From a virus, in IMG/VR virus record IMGVR_UViG_3300043256_000274, positions 1-64,000 of that record: a DNA stretch of 64,000 nucleotides; one strand, written 5' to 3'. Shown here in pieces: positions 9,025 to 15,600 of the stretch. A program made the translations under genes and the position numbers. The notes beneath the pieces are model-generated. The model was not told where the DNA came from, did not search any database, and was given only the letters and a program-made list of their open reading frames with translations. Positions within the stretch are counted from its first letter, which is position 1, and every line of letters begins with the position of its first letter.

Positions 9025-9589
9025 CTTTGTCCTCCATTTCGAGCAACTCGCGTAGCTTCGCGCGCTGTTCGGCGGACATCTTCTCCATGTCGGCGAGACC
9101 CATGTCGACGTTGACATTCCGGTTCTCGACGACTTGCTTCTCTTTGAACTCGGGGCAGTGTCTTTTGAGGAGCAGGATCAAAAGCGGAGTGTCGTACTCC
9201 GTGATCGCTGCGTTGACGATGGTGCCGTCTTCGAGGGTGTCCTTGGCGCGGACGCCTTGGAAGTAGATCGGCTTGCGTGTGCCGAGGACGGCACGGCGGT
9301 AGGCTTCCTGGATGAGGCCGTCGCGGAATGCCTGCATCGCACCCTCGACGTCAGAGGCGAACCGCGGATCATCTTGGATGTGGCGCGTCACCGTCGCACG
9401 ATGTACGCCGATGATTCGGGCTGCAGCTTCGCGCTGGCCTCGAGCCTCACCTTCCAGGGCCGTGCAGTACGCGGCCTTGCGAGCGCGCGTGAATTCGGTG
9501 TTCAGGCACCCGCTGGTATTGGGACCGGTCTCGCCCACTTGCTTGCGCGGACCGCCAGACGTTCGCTTCCTGTCGCTGGCCTCACTCAT
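9011..9589 (-). CDS. terS: Terminase small subunit
   Basis: A 192-residue protein just upstream of the terminase large gene. Residues about 40-75 form a HTH-type region (AAARIIGVHRATVTRHIQDD), followed by a helical core and an acidic C-terminus, the usual arrangement of small terminases that recognise packaging sites. The ATG at 9589 (MSEASDRKR) is preferred over a TTG twelve codons upstream. It ends MEDKGEPE and overlaps the next gene. Confidence 0.75.
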   Translation of the reverse strand: MSEASDRKRTSGGPRKQVGETGPNTSGCLNTEFTRARKAAYCTALEGEARGQREAAARIIGVHRATVTRHIQDDPRFASDVEGAMQAFRDGLIQEAYRRAVLGTRKPIYFQGVRAKDTLEDGTIVNAAITEYDTPLLILLLKRHCPEFKEKQVVENRNVNVDMGLADMEKMSAEQRAKLRELLEMEDKGEPE

Positions 9590-9690
9590 GTCCCCATGGT
9601 AGGGTATGAGTACCTCTTGACGCAAGGGGATAGCGGGTGTGAGGCCCGAGAAGCCGGCCGGACCCTAGTCCAGCCGGCTTCACTCTTGGA

Positions 9691-9766
9691 TGGCTGGGGC
9701 GGTAGGCTTCGAACCCACAACCGTCCGGCTAACAACCGGGTGCTCTACCAGTTGAGCTACGCCCCA
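9691..9766 (-). tRNA. tRNA-Asn(GTT)
   Basis: A 76-base tRNA with acceptor TGGGGCG/CGCCCCA, D arm GCTC..GAGC, anticodon loop TTGTTAG (anticodon GTT), T arm GTGGG-TTCGAAG-CCTAC, discriminator G and encoded CCA. There is one mismatch at the base of the anticodon stem. It lies between the small terminase and a tRNA-like element. Confidence 0.85.
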
Positions 9767-9770
9767 AGGG

Positions 9771-9891
9771 TGGCGGGGCCGGAGGGATTCGAACTATCCT
9801 CAATGTCTGGCCGGGGCGCCCCGGCTCATGACCACGTAGCGAACGTGCGGGATCGCCTCCGCCTATCGACGGTTCTTCCCGTAGCAGCCCC
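9771..9891 (-). ncRNA. tRNA-like 3' end with distant pairing partner
   Basis: Read on the minus strand the segment ends in a T-loop-like TTCGAAT, an acceptor-like CGGCCCC and GCCA, as in Ser and Sec tRNAs. The seven bases GGGGCTG at 9885-9891 pair with CGGCCCC (one G-U). The 121-base interval has no normal D arm or anticodon arm but contains two perfect hairpins. It may be a decayed tRNA or a structured RNA with a tRNA-like end. Confidence 0.3.
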
Positions 9892-9912
9892 AAGTTGTCA
9901 TCGCGGGGGGAT

Positions 9913-9945
9913 CCCCCGGTCGGGACTGAGGAACCCGACCGGGGG
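9913..9945. terminator. Strong 12-bp hairpin, possible terminator or processing site
   Basis: Arms of 12 bases (9913-9924 and 9934-9945) pair perfectly around a nine-base loop. It lies between the sulfotransferase-like gene and the tRNA locus. There is no U-tract on either strand, so it may act in tRNA transcript processing or weak termination rather than as a classical intrinsic terminator. Confidence 0.45.
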
Positions 9946-10003
9946 CCGCGGCGCGAGAGGACCAGGAGGGCTCGCGCGGTCGGCAGTCTAAGACAGGGGA
10001 ATA

Positions 10004-10540
10004 CTACCTCACAGGCAGCCTTGCGGCAAGGCTGTCTGGGATCACTTGGATGTTGAGGTCTCTCAGGAGCGTGAAGCGCTCCTGAGAGAAACCATGCATT
10101 CGGCCGGTGCAGTGGTGCCACAGCATTTCGGCAGCGATCGAGTCACGCGAAGACATGAGGTCGTGAACATCGACGAACAGCGCGCGGTCCTTGAGGAGCT
10201 CCTTGGTGCGCCGGTAGTCGGAGTCGATCCGATAGCGGAGTGCCAGCGGCATGTGGCGCTTCTCGGCGAAGACGTTCCAGGAGAGGCTCGCGCCGGTGAG
10301 GACGACGAGCTTCGCCTCGGGGAAGATGCGCAGCGCTTCGTTGGGCATGTGGATGAGCCCAGTGTCAGCGTTGCCACAAGCTCTGCCTGGCAGAGCTTGT
10401 ATCCGCGTCCGTAGGTGGATCAGCGATCCACTTGAGTCCGCCAGCCCTTCGTGGAGGCAGAACGAGTCGGCGTAGGTGAGGAAGTTCGCGACCCAGGCTG
10501 TTCGGCTTCGCGGGCGAGCGAAGATGAGGAAGGTGTTCAT
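10004..10540 (-). CDS. Sulfotransferase-like P-loop protein
   Basis: A 178-residue protein whose N-terminus FLIFARPRSRTAWVANFLT resembles the phosphosulfate-binding loop of sulfotransferases (PxSxT-type, here RPRSRTAW followed by a helix), and the middle KLVVLTGASLSWNVF could match the second PAPS-binding region. Such short sulfotransferase-like genes occur in many phages, with no proven substrate. The gene contains two perfect hairpins (10060-10088, 10376-10400). It lies in the accessory block left of the tRNAs. Confidence 0.6.
   Translation of the reverse strand: MNTFLIFARPRSRTAWVANFLTYADSFCLHEGLADSSGSLIHLRTRIQALPGRACGNADTGLIHMPNEALRIFPEAKLVVLTGASLSWNVFAEKRHMPLALRYRIDSDYRRTKELLKDRALFVDVHDLMSSRDSIAAEMLWHHCTGRMHGFSQERFTLLRDLNIQVIPDSLAARLPVR
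10060..10088. repeat. Perfect intragenic inverted repeat, arms 12, loop 5
   Basis: Within the 3' part of the sulfotransferase-like gene. Arms CTCTCAGGAGCG and CGCTCCTGAGAG flank TGAAG. It is one of the recurrent short-loop hairpins in coding sequence. Confidence 0.85.
10376..10400. repeat. Perfect intragenic inverted repeat, arms 10-12
   Basis: In the sulfotransferase-like gene. ACAAGCTCTG and CAGAGCTTGT flank CCTGG; the symmetry extends to 12 bases per arm around a single T. Confidence 0.85.
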
Positions 10541-10890
10541 CGGCCCGTGTCCTCGGTGATTCGACAGAGTTTGCCGTCGCGTTTCATCTGGTGCATCAGC
10601 CGCCAGTACCGGTATCGGCTTCGAAGGGAGGGACGCACCGGCTTGACGTTCTCCGGGAGGTCTGCGTTGTCGGTGTCGTACCAGTCGAGCAGTTTGTGGA
10701 GGTTGGTGATGGCTTCTTCGATGGTCTTACCACCACCAGCGAGAAGGTAGTCTCGAGTGGTGATCTCTACGAGCGGACCCTTTTCAAGGTTCTCCTTCTC
10801 GCTGTTGCCCATGCACCACCAGTTTCTCACCGTGATCGCGAACCAGATGCGGCCGTAGCGGGGGTGGTGGATGTAGTTGTAGTAGCTCAT
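10537..10890 (-). CDS. Hypothetical protein, 117 aa
   Basis: Starts MSYYNYIHHPRYGRIWF. The middle has TTRDYLLAGGGKTIEEAITNLHKLLDW, a helical stretch, and the C-terminus is basic with several Arg and Tyr residues. No known family is recognised. Its ATG overlaps the stop of the upstream 78-residue gene (GAATGA) and its stop overlaps the next gene, so it is translated as part of the operon. Confidence 0.6.
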   Translation of the reverse strand: MSYYNYIHHPRYGRIWFAITVRNWWCMGNSEKENLEKGPLVEITTRDYLLAGGGKTIEEAITNLHKLLDWYDTDNADLPENVKPVRPSLRSRYRYWRLMHQMKRDGKLCRITEDTGR

Positions 10891-11123
10891 TCTTCCTTGT
10901 CGAGCGTGTAAGCGTCCAGCAAGTCCCAGAAGACGTCGAGGAGTTCACTCGAGTCCATCCGCGGCTTGAGGATGCATCGATCTTCTTCGCCGATCAACTT
11001 CCAGGTTGTCTCGCCCAGAGCGTCCTTCTCGGCTCTTTCGATCCAGATGGACTGGTTGGAGTCGCTGGTCACGACGCGCCAGTTGAAGTCTTCGTAGCGG
11101 ATTCGTCTGTTGGAGTGTGTCAT
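10887..11123 (-). CDS. Hypothetical protein, 78 aa
   Basis: Starts MTHSNRRIRYEDFNWRVV, ends LDAYTLDKEE. Mixed beta and acidic helix; two Trp and an overall acidic C-terminus. No family is recognised. Translationally coupled to the gene downstream, and placed just after the UGA-interrupted gene. Confidence 0.6.
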   Translation of the reverse strand: MTHSNRRIRYEDFNWRVVTSDSNQSIWIERAEKDALGETTWKLIGEEDRCILKPRMDSSELLDVFWDLLDAYTLDKEE

Positions 11124-11138
11124 AGTGTTGATGGAAAA

Positions 11139-11546
11139 CTACAAGCAACCTTCATGCTTTATTTCATCGCCGACTTTCATCTCGAAGCCGTGACCATAGT
11201 AGCCGTTGTGCCAGTTGTAGATGTGCAAGTACAACGTTTTCTTCGTCAAAAATAAGAAGCCACGCGGGCGCAGCTTGAAGATGGCGAATCCACCGCCATC
11301 ATCCGACTCTTCGCCTTCTTGAAAGAACGATGGGTCGAATTCATAGTTCTCCCAATCGGAGAAATCGCCTTCATCTTCGGTGCTGTTCCAACTGAGTTCC
11401 GTCATTGGCTCGTTCACGACGAGCCATCCGAAGTTCTCACATCAGCCGTGGTCAGCGTCGAAACCGACGAAGACGTTGTTCTCGTCAATCCAGTTGTAAT
11501 GGTTGCCCCAGTCGTTAGGGTTTTGCTTGCCTTCAAAGAACTTCAT
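11139..11546 (-). CDS. Hypothetical protein interrupted by an in-frame UGA (possible Sec, readthrough or nonsense)
   Basis: An ATG at 11546, overlapping the stop of the Acb2-like gene (CTATGAAG), opens a 34-codon frame, MKFFEGKQNPNDWGNHYNWI and on, that stops at UGA 11442-11444. The same frame continues without a break as CENFGWLVVNEPMTELSW and runs to a fully open 3' part containing HNGYYGHGFEMKVGDEI. Read through, it is one 135-residue protein with UGA immediately before a Cys. From memory, related phage proteins have a Cys pair at this point, which I could not check. If UGA terminates, the distal part would start at GTG 11417 or ATG 11405, neither with a clear ribosome-binding site. Confidence 0.5.
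11407..11425 (-). promoter_or_regulatory. Hairpin just downstream of the in-frame UGA (SECIS-like geometry)
   Basis: GGCTCGT and ACGAGCC pair perfectly around the loop CGTGA, beginning 17 bases after the UGA and placing the loop about 23 bases from it. Bacterial SECIS models ask for a stem-loop in this distance range with a G in the first two loop bases, which is met. Similar hairpins are common in this genome, so coincidence is possible. Confidence 0.3.
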
Positions 11547-11737
11547 AGCGCGGCCCTCACTGCGGCGTCCTTGGCTTCGAGCAGCTTGCGCAGCGCGACC
11601 GTGGTCTCAGGACTGTCGGGCTCACGGTTGGCGACTTCATGCGCGAGATTGTAGAATGACTGACCGACTTGTTGGAGATGCCCCGGCAGATGCCAGACAT
11701 CGAAGAAAGGGAGTACATGCTCGATTGAAGGGTGCAT
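11543..11737 (-). CDS. Acb2/Tad1-hairpin-like small protein (anti-CBASS candidate)
   Basis: A 64-residue protein. The C-terminal half, FYNLAHEVANREPDSPETTV followed by LRKLLEAKDAAVRAAL, follows the helix-turn-helix pattern of the Acb2/Tad1 hairpin family (Phe-x3-Leu-Ala, then P-D-S-x-E, then a Leu-x-Lys-Leu-x-E-A-x3-A helix). Acb2 proteins are phage sponges that bind cyclic oligonucleotides and block CBASS. Length is typical. The assignment is by remembered pattern only. It is coupled to the UGA-interrupted gene downstream. Confidence 0.5.
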   Translation of the reverse strand: MHPSIEHVLPFFDVWHLPGHLQQVGQSFYNLAHEVANREPDSPETTVALRKLLEAKDAAVRAAL

Positions 11738-11920
11738 GGTGCTTCTGTTGAAGGGCTCCAGTGAGGGTTGGCGTGGAGAGACGCCTACGTTTTACGCATC
11801 GGCCAGCTACGGTGCTCTGCCGGGACGAACCCGACTTCACCAGCCTTCCGTATCGGCTGCTCGTTTAGGCAACTGTGTCCCAGTACCAGCCGATGCCCCC
11901 TCGCCGGAGCGTTTTCGTTG

Positions 11921-12166
11921 TCAGTCCGCGGGTGAGCGGAAGATGGTCTCGAAGGTCTGTCCGCGATCGTTCATGGCGTAGATGCCGAGATCCTTCTCGG
12001 TCGTGCTGTACGAAGCGCACGCAGTCTTGCGCCCTTCCATGGTGATCGTGAACTCGAACGGGCGGCCCTTGACGGGATTGATGTGGTACCGGTCACACTC
12101 GTAGACGGACGCGTGACGGCGTGCGTCCCCAAGAACTTGGGAATCTCGAACGATGCTGACAAACAT
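11921..12166 (-). CDS. Hypothetical protein, 81 aa
   Basis: Starts MFVSIVRDSQVLGDARRHA. It ends ETIFRSPAD and has a central beta-rich stretch (RPFEFTITMEGRKTACASYSTT). No family is recognised. It lies between the tRNA-Pro and the Acb2-like gene, with an unassigned 183-bp gap on its downstream side that holds nothing I can call. Confidence 0.6.
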   Translation of the reverse strand: MFVSIVRDSQVLGDARRHASVYECDRYHINPVKGRPFEFTITMEGRKTACASYSTTEKDLGIYAMNDRGQTFETIFRSPAD

Positions 12167-12231
12167 GGTATCTGTCTTTCTTGTTGTCTGTGCGGGAGGG
12201 AGTCCCCCGCATGTCTAGACCAAACATACCA

Positions 12232-12258
12232 TGGGGTGGGGCGGAGAGTCGAACTCCA
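12232..12258 (-). ncRNA. tRNA 3'-half remnant
   Basis: Immediately downstream of tRNA-Pro, the minus strand reads GGAG-TTCGACT-CTCC, then GCCCCAC and CCCA: a T arm, acceptor half and CCA end with no matching 5' half nearby. It looks like a truncated tRNA gene. Confidence 0.4.
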
Positions 12259-12268
12259 TCTTCCGTGG

Positions 12269-12342
12269 TGGTCAGGGGGAGAGGATTCGAACCCCCGCCA
12301 GATGCGTCCGAAGCACCGATGCTACCGCTACACCACCCCCTG
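12269..12342 (-). tRNA. tRNA-Pro(CGG)
   Basis: A 74-base tRNA: acceptor CAGGGGG/CCCCCTG with the proline-type C1-G72 pair, anticodon arm GGTGC-TTCGGAC-GCATC (anticodon CGG), T arm GGGGG-TTCGAAT-CCTCT with two wobble pairs, A73 and encoded CCA. Confidence 0.85.
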
Positions 12343-12344
12343 CG

Positions 12345-12367
12345 ACGGGAGCGGATGCTCCCGTTTT
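12345..12367 (+). terminator. Plus-strand hairpin with T-run
   Basis: ACGGGAGC and GCTCCCGT pair around GGAT and are followed by TTT on the plus strand. It lies directly upstream of tRNA-Pro. No plus-strand gene is visible, so it may block antisense transcription or be incidental. Confidence 0.35.
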
Positions 12368-12407
12368 ACTGCAACGGAGGTCGGTGGTGATGTCGCATGG
12401 TGATAAT

Positions 12408-12429
12408 GGAGCCCGCTTGCGCGGGCTCC
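12408..12429. repeat. Intergenic 9-bp hairpin
   Basis: GGAGCCCGC and GCGGGCTCC flank TTGC, in the gap between the protease gene and tRNA-Pro. No U-tract on the minus strand. Confidence 0.6.
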
Positions 12430-12506
12430 AGCCGTGTTTCCACAGCGAATTTCATGGCATCTCTCCAGAAGAGAGGGGCCTGTTGGTTCACTCCTATCCT
12501 ACCACC

Positions 12507-12536
12507 CTACAGGAGTGGTTGCAACCACTCCTGTAG
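12507..12536. repeat. Perfect 30-bp palindrome at the protease 3' end
   Basis: The final ten codons of the protease gene, stop included, form one uninterrupted palindrome of 30 bp with no spacer. It encodes LQEWLQPLL followed by TAG. Confidence 0.95.
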
Positions 12537-13082
12537 GTCAGCCATCGGGACGACGTAGGCGTGGTGGCAGGCGGGGCCGCTGCCCAGCATCATCGCGACA
12601 AGCTCGCCGGCCGTGTTGAAGATCCCCCCACCCGAGTCGCCGGGGGAGATACCTGACGAGACTCGGTCCATATCGGACACGAGTCCCGTCGTGAGCCACA
12701 GGCCGTAGCCCCCGCCCCAACCGGCGCCGTAGACCTGCTCCCCGAGGGTGAGGGGGGAGTAGTCGATCGCGTGGAGGGGGATCGCCTTCTCAGGGGCCGA
12801 GAAGGCGATGAGCATGGCATCCTCGGTTGGATGGCTCGAGAGGGCCTTGCCTCCGGTGAGCGTTCGGCCGTCCCGCGTCTTCACGGTCCATTCGCCTCCC
12901 CAGGCCTGGCCCATGTGCCCCGCTGTCAGGAACAGGATCTCGTCGTCAGTCACCGCTACCGGGAGGGCCGAGCCGTTGCCGATCGGACAGATGAGTTGCC
13001 AGACGTTGGCCGCGGCCTGGATCCGCGGTGACGGTGCTGAAGTGCAGGACGCCAGCACCGCGGTGATGGCCAGGATCTTCAC
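12507..13082 (-). CDS. Trypsin-like serine protease, putative lipoprotein
   Basis: A 191-residue protein with a GTG start overlapping the upstream stop (GCGTGA). Residues 1-13, MKILAITAVLASC, form a lipoprotein signal with Cys13. The rest has the chymotrypsin-fold triad in order: His56 in FLTAGH, Asp88 in HPTEDAML and Ser150 in GISPGDSGGGIF. An exported, lipid-anchored protease could act in the host envelope, for example in lysis or exclusion. Small S1-type proteases in phages are uncommon. The coding end is a perfect palindrome. Confidence 0.8.
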   Translation of the reverse strand: MKILAITAVLASCTSAPSPRIQAAANVWQLICPIGNGSALPVAVTDDEILFLTAGHMGQAWGGEWTVKTRDGRTLTGGKALSSHPTEDAMLIAFSAPEKAIPLHAIDYSPLTLGEQVYGAGWGGGYGLWLTTGLVSDMDRVSSGISPGDSGGGIFNTAGELVAMMLGSGPACHHAYVVPMADLQEWLQPLL

Positions 13083-13522
13083 GCCAGTCGACCGAGAACG
13101 TGAACGACCATCGTGTCAGACGCATCCTGGTTGTCAGCCTCCGAGATCAGGAGCGACTGGCCTGGCAGGAGGAAGAAGTCGGGCGGTAGTGTCACATGGT
13201 CCGCATCAGCACCGGTGCGTTCAACTTGACCCGGCGCAGCTTCCCACACATTCGAGTTTGACGCTGTCGAGAACGTGGGGATGAATTCAAATTGACGTAC
13301 GACATCGGCGGCTGAGTCCTGAACCTCGAGCTGGATGCGGCGCGCGGTCGCAGCGATGTCAGTCGTGAGCTCGACGCGCACGGAGAGAATCTCCAGCTTG
13401 CTGCCTTCCGCAACATCGGTGTCGTAGGCCAGAGTCTTGTCTCGCGAGGCAGTCTCGTCGGAGAGGAGAATGACGTTGCGGGGACGTCCTTGGGCTGAGT
13501 TGTCGATCCGTGCGAACACCAT
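13079..13522 (-). CDS. Phage structural-type protein, 147 aa
   Basis: Starts MVFARIDNSAQGRPRNVIL. The sequence is rich in beta-type stretches (EILSVRVELTTDIAATARR; HVTLPPDFFLLPGQSLLI) and resembles small phage virion-associated proteins that adopt jelly-roll-like folds. There are no catalytic motifs. It overlaps the GTG start of the protease gene, so the two are probably cotranslated. The structural role is an inference from composition. Confidence 0.45.
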   Translation of the reverse strand: MVFARIDNSAQGRPRNVILLSDETASRDKTLAYDTDVAEGSKLEILSVRVELTTDIAATARRIQLEVQDSAADVVRQFEFIPTFSTASNSNVWEAAPGQVERTGADADHVTLPPDFFLLPGQSLLISEADNQDASDTMVVHVLGRLA

Positions 13523-13577
13523 GGTGGCTCCTTGAGTTGGGAGCAGATCGTAGCACGCCGAGCGTGGAAGCGCGAGG

Positions 13578-14333
13578 CTACTTAGGATGTTGCAAGTAGC
13601 AGTCTAGCACAAAGCGCTCGACACGTTCGACGTCGGGGGGCCCAAGGGAGGTCACGGATTCGAGCGTCTTGAGACGCTGCTCGAGATCGGCAGCTTCACG
13701 CAAGACTTCGTCCTGCGTGACCTTCCCGGTGCGGATGTCGATGATATGCTGTCGCACCGGCTCTGCCATAGGCAGCGTCAGCTTGCCGGTCGTGGCGAGC
13801 TCGATTCCCTGGTGGCCGAGGCGAATGATGTGGCCGGCGTACTTGGTGTCGAACCCGTAGCGTTCGATCAACTCGGGCCGGTTCGGCATCTTGACCTTAT
13901 CGGTGAGGCGCTTACGCTGCTGGATCATGTAGCCGAGGTACGGGCCGAAGAGGTTGTGGCTCACGAAGGCCTCCCGCATGGCGACGAGCTCTTGGCCGCG
14001 GTCGTCCATACTCACGACGAACTCAGGTGGCAGGAAGAGCAGGGTCAGGACCGTTGGGTTCCCCTTGAGCGCGAGCCTGCACCACTTGGCGAGGCTGTAG
14101 ATCGTCAAGTCGAGGTCTCCGGGTCCAGAACGCGCCCCTTCGGGTTGCGTTCTGTACGTCCACTGCTCGAATTTCGGGCGCAGGCCGAAGAAGTGTTCGA
14201 ACGGCTCCACACAGATCCCCATTTCGTCGCGGTCGTCCTGGTCGGCGACCGACAGGCCGTGGACGGTGGAGCCGACCACGCCGCGGAGGATCGTGTTGGG
14301 TTCAGCGAGTTCTTGGGCGTTGGGGTGGATCAT
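13578..14333 (-). CDS. RlaP-like nucleotidyltransferase (pol-beta superfamily)
   Basis: A 251-residue protein. Residues 20-40, VGSTVHGLSVADQDDRDEMG, carry the G-S motif and the acidic metal-binding pair of the nucleotidyltransferase fold. The whole follows the predicted nucleotidyltransferase family related to RlaP, which is linked to RNA repair in several phages and bacteria. With the RNA ligase and RtcB in this window it could add or process RNA 3' ends. It overlaps the 65-residue gene upstream by four bases (TCATGATC). Confidence 0.7.
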   Translation of the reverse strand: MIHPNAQELAEPNTILRGVVGSTVHGLSVADQDDRDEMGICVEPFEHFFGLRPKFEQWTYRTQPEGARSGPGDLDLTIYSLAKWCRLALKGNPTVLTLLFLPPEFVVSMDDRGQELVAMREAFVSHNLFGPYLGYMIQQRKRLTDKVKMPNRPELIERYGFDTKYAGHIIRLGHQGIELATTGKLTLPMAEPVRQHIIDIRTGKVTQDEVLREAADLEQRLKTLESVTSLGPPDVERVERFVLDCYLQHPK

Positions 14334-14527
14334 GATGTATGAATTCTCCGCTCGATCGGCCGGTCGGTGGGTAGGAGGGGGCGGATGGTGAAGCGCCGGC
14401 GGTGGTCGTTTTCGGCAGTGTCCTGGGGCTGCGCGAATGCGGGCTCGAGACTCCAGTGGACGGCCGCGGCTGAGGTCATGGGGCCGTAGATTCGGCCGTC
14501 TGGGTGGGCGAGGACGTGGTCGTTCAT
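14330..14527 (-). CDS. Hypothetical protein, 65 aa
   Basis: Starts MNDHVLAHPDGRIYGPMTSA. This ATG is used because it overlaps the stop of the upstream gene by four bases; a longer in-frame alternative is mostly antisense-like low-complexity sequence. The C-terminus is basic (RPIERRIHTS). It couples to the RlaP-like gene. No function is recognised. Confidence 0.5.
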   Translation of the reverse strand: MNDHVLAHPDGRIYGPMTSAAAVHWSLEPAFAQPQDTAENDHRRRFTIRPLLPTDRPIERRIHTS

Positions 14528-14769
14528 TGGGTGCGCTCGAAGTTGGCGCTGGTCAGGGTGATGGGCCGGACCATGGTGCCCAGGGGGTAGGTCCAGGGCT
14601 CGTCGTGCATGTGCAGGAGTTGGCGCGCGTTGCAGAACGTGAGTTCTTCGCTGGGCATCTTGAGCATGACTAGGTCCGCATCGTCGAGGAACCAAGTGAA
14701 GTTGGCGAGCTCCTCGATTCGGCGTTCGGGGTAGGCGGGATCGCGGATGGTGATGGTGGGTTCAGGCAT
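14524..14769 (-). CDS. Hypothetical protein, 81 aa
   Basis: Starts MPEPTITIRDPAYPERRIEE and contains an acidic segment (FTWFLDDADLVMLKMPSEEL). No family is recognised. It begins the group of coupled genes that leads into the RlaP-like protein. Confidence 0.55.
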   Translation of the reverse strand: MPEPTITIRDPAYPERRIEELANFTWFLDDADLVMLKMPSEELTFCNARQLLHMHDEPWTYPLGTMVRPITLTSANFERTQ

Positions 14770-14777
14770 GGAGGTTT

Positions 14778-14870
14778 CTAGCGACGACAGACTCGAAAGA
14801 CGCCGGCGACGGCGACGATCAGAGCAACGACCACAAGGCCACAGGTGGTGAGAAGGATGATGTCGAACAT
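14778..14870 (-). CDS. Small single-pass membrane protein, 30 aa
   Basis: The start ATG at 14870 gives MFDIILLTTCGLVVVALIVAVAGVFRVCRR: one strongly hydrophobic helix with a positive C-terminus. It is the last gene before the long non-coding interval. The function is unknown; the size is compatible with a small inhibitor or lysis accessory protein. Confidence 0.5.
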   Translation of the reverse strand: MFDIILLTTCGLVVVALIVAVAGVFRVCRR

Positions 14871-15203
14871 GGGTGAAGGGTACCTGAGCTTGAGAATTTT
14901 TGGTGTAGGAAATTTTATTTGGGGGAGGGCTCGAGTGGCGCAGCTATTTTGGGTGTGGCCAGGGGTCTCGAATCGGGACACCGATCTTCACAATCCTGGT
15001 ACATGGAAATCCTTTCCATGGACCTAACCCCTTGCTATGCAACGACTTACGTCGACCGCCAAGATGGCAGCTCACCTGGCACGGCGATGCAACCCTATGT
15101 ATACCAACAGGTTACAACATCGGCCATCTTTTCCACCCCACTTGGCACGGCCACGTCTTACCATACCCTTACCTTACACCCCCCTTACATAGGCCCCCTT
15201 CGC

Positions 15204-15530
15204 GTCCAGTCCCAATACGGGAATTCGCGTCCAGTCATCCAGTCTCCGTCCACCCTAGGGTGGATGCGCTAAGCCCATGCGGGGTAAGCACTTAGAGCGA
15301 TTGTCCACTCTGTCCAGTCTCAGCGAGAAATTCGCAGGAGAGTACAGCGGAAGCCCAGTGGTGTCCACCTTACTCCTTTTCCTACTCTCCTCACAATATA
15401 GAGAGAGAGAGTGGATGAGTGGATGGGGTGGACGGAATCCCACGCTGGGCAACGGGTTAGGAGAATCCAGTCTCTGAGATCGAGAGTGGACGTATGGCCC
15501 TGGAGACTGGACATCGGGCCGAGACTGGAC
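15204..15530. repeat. Iteron-like TCCAGTCTC motif, seven copies in both orientations
   Basis: Copies of GTCCAGTCTC or one- to three-base variants lie at 15204, 15229, 15238, 15312 and 15465 on the plus strand and, as GAGACTGGAC, at 15503 and 15521. The two inverted copies follow the direct ones. Binding of a replication initiator or regulator is an inference. Confidence 0.6.
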
Positions 15531-15555
15531 GCTGGATGCTCCCAGGCCTCTTATA

Positions 15556-15600
15556 TGGACCCCCTTCGAGTGGACCCCCTTCGAGTGGACCCCCTTGCGC
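15556..15600 (+). repeat. Tandem 15-bp repeat, about 2.7 units
   Basis: The unit TGGACCCCCTTCGAG occurs twice exactly and a third time up to TGGACCCCCTT, next to the iteron-like motifs. Confidence 0.8.

Noticed and set aside
9771-9891. tmRNA or tRNA-Sec
   Set aside because: There is no tag reading frame or tmRNA-size product, no normal D or anticodon arm, and no UCA anticodon loop in the right place.
9134-9991. A 285-codon plus-strand frame through small terminase and tRNA genes
   Set aside because: It crosses the tRNA-Asn and tRNA-like region on the opposite strand and mirrors the small terminase.
14919-15272. Plus-strand frames in the 1-kb gap
   Set aside because: They lack codon structure and starts; the interval is better explained as repeat-rich non-coding DNA.
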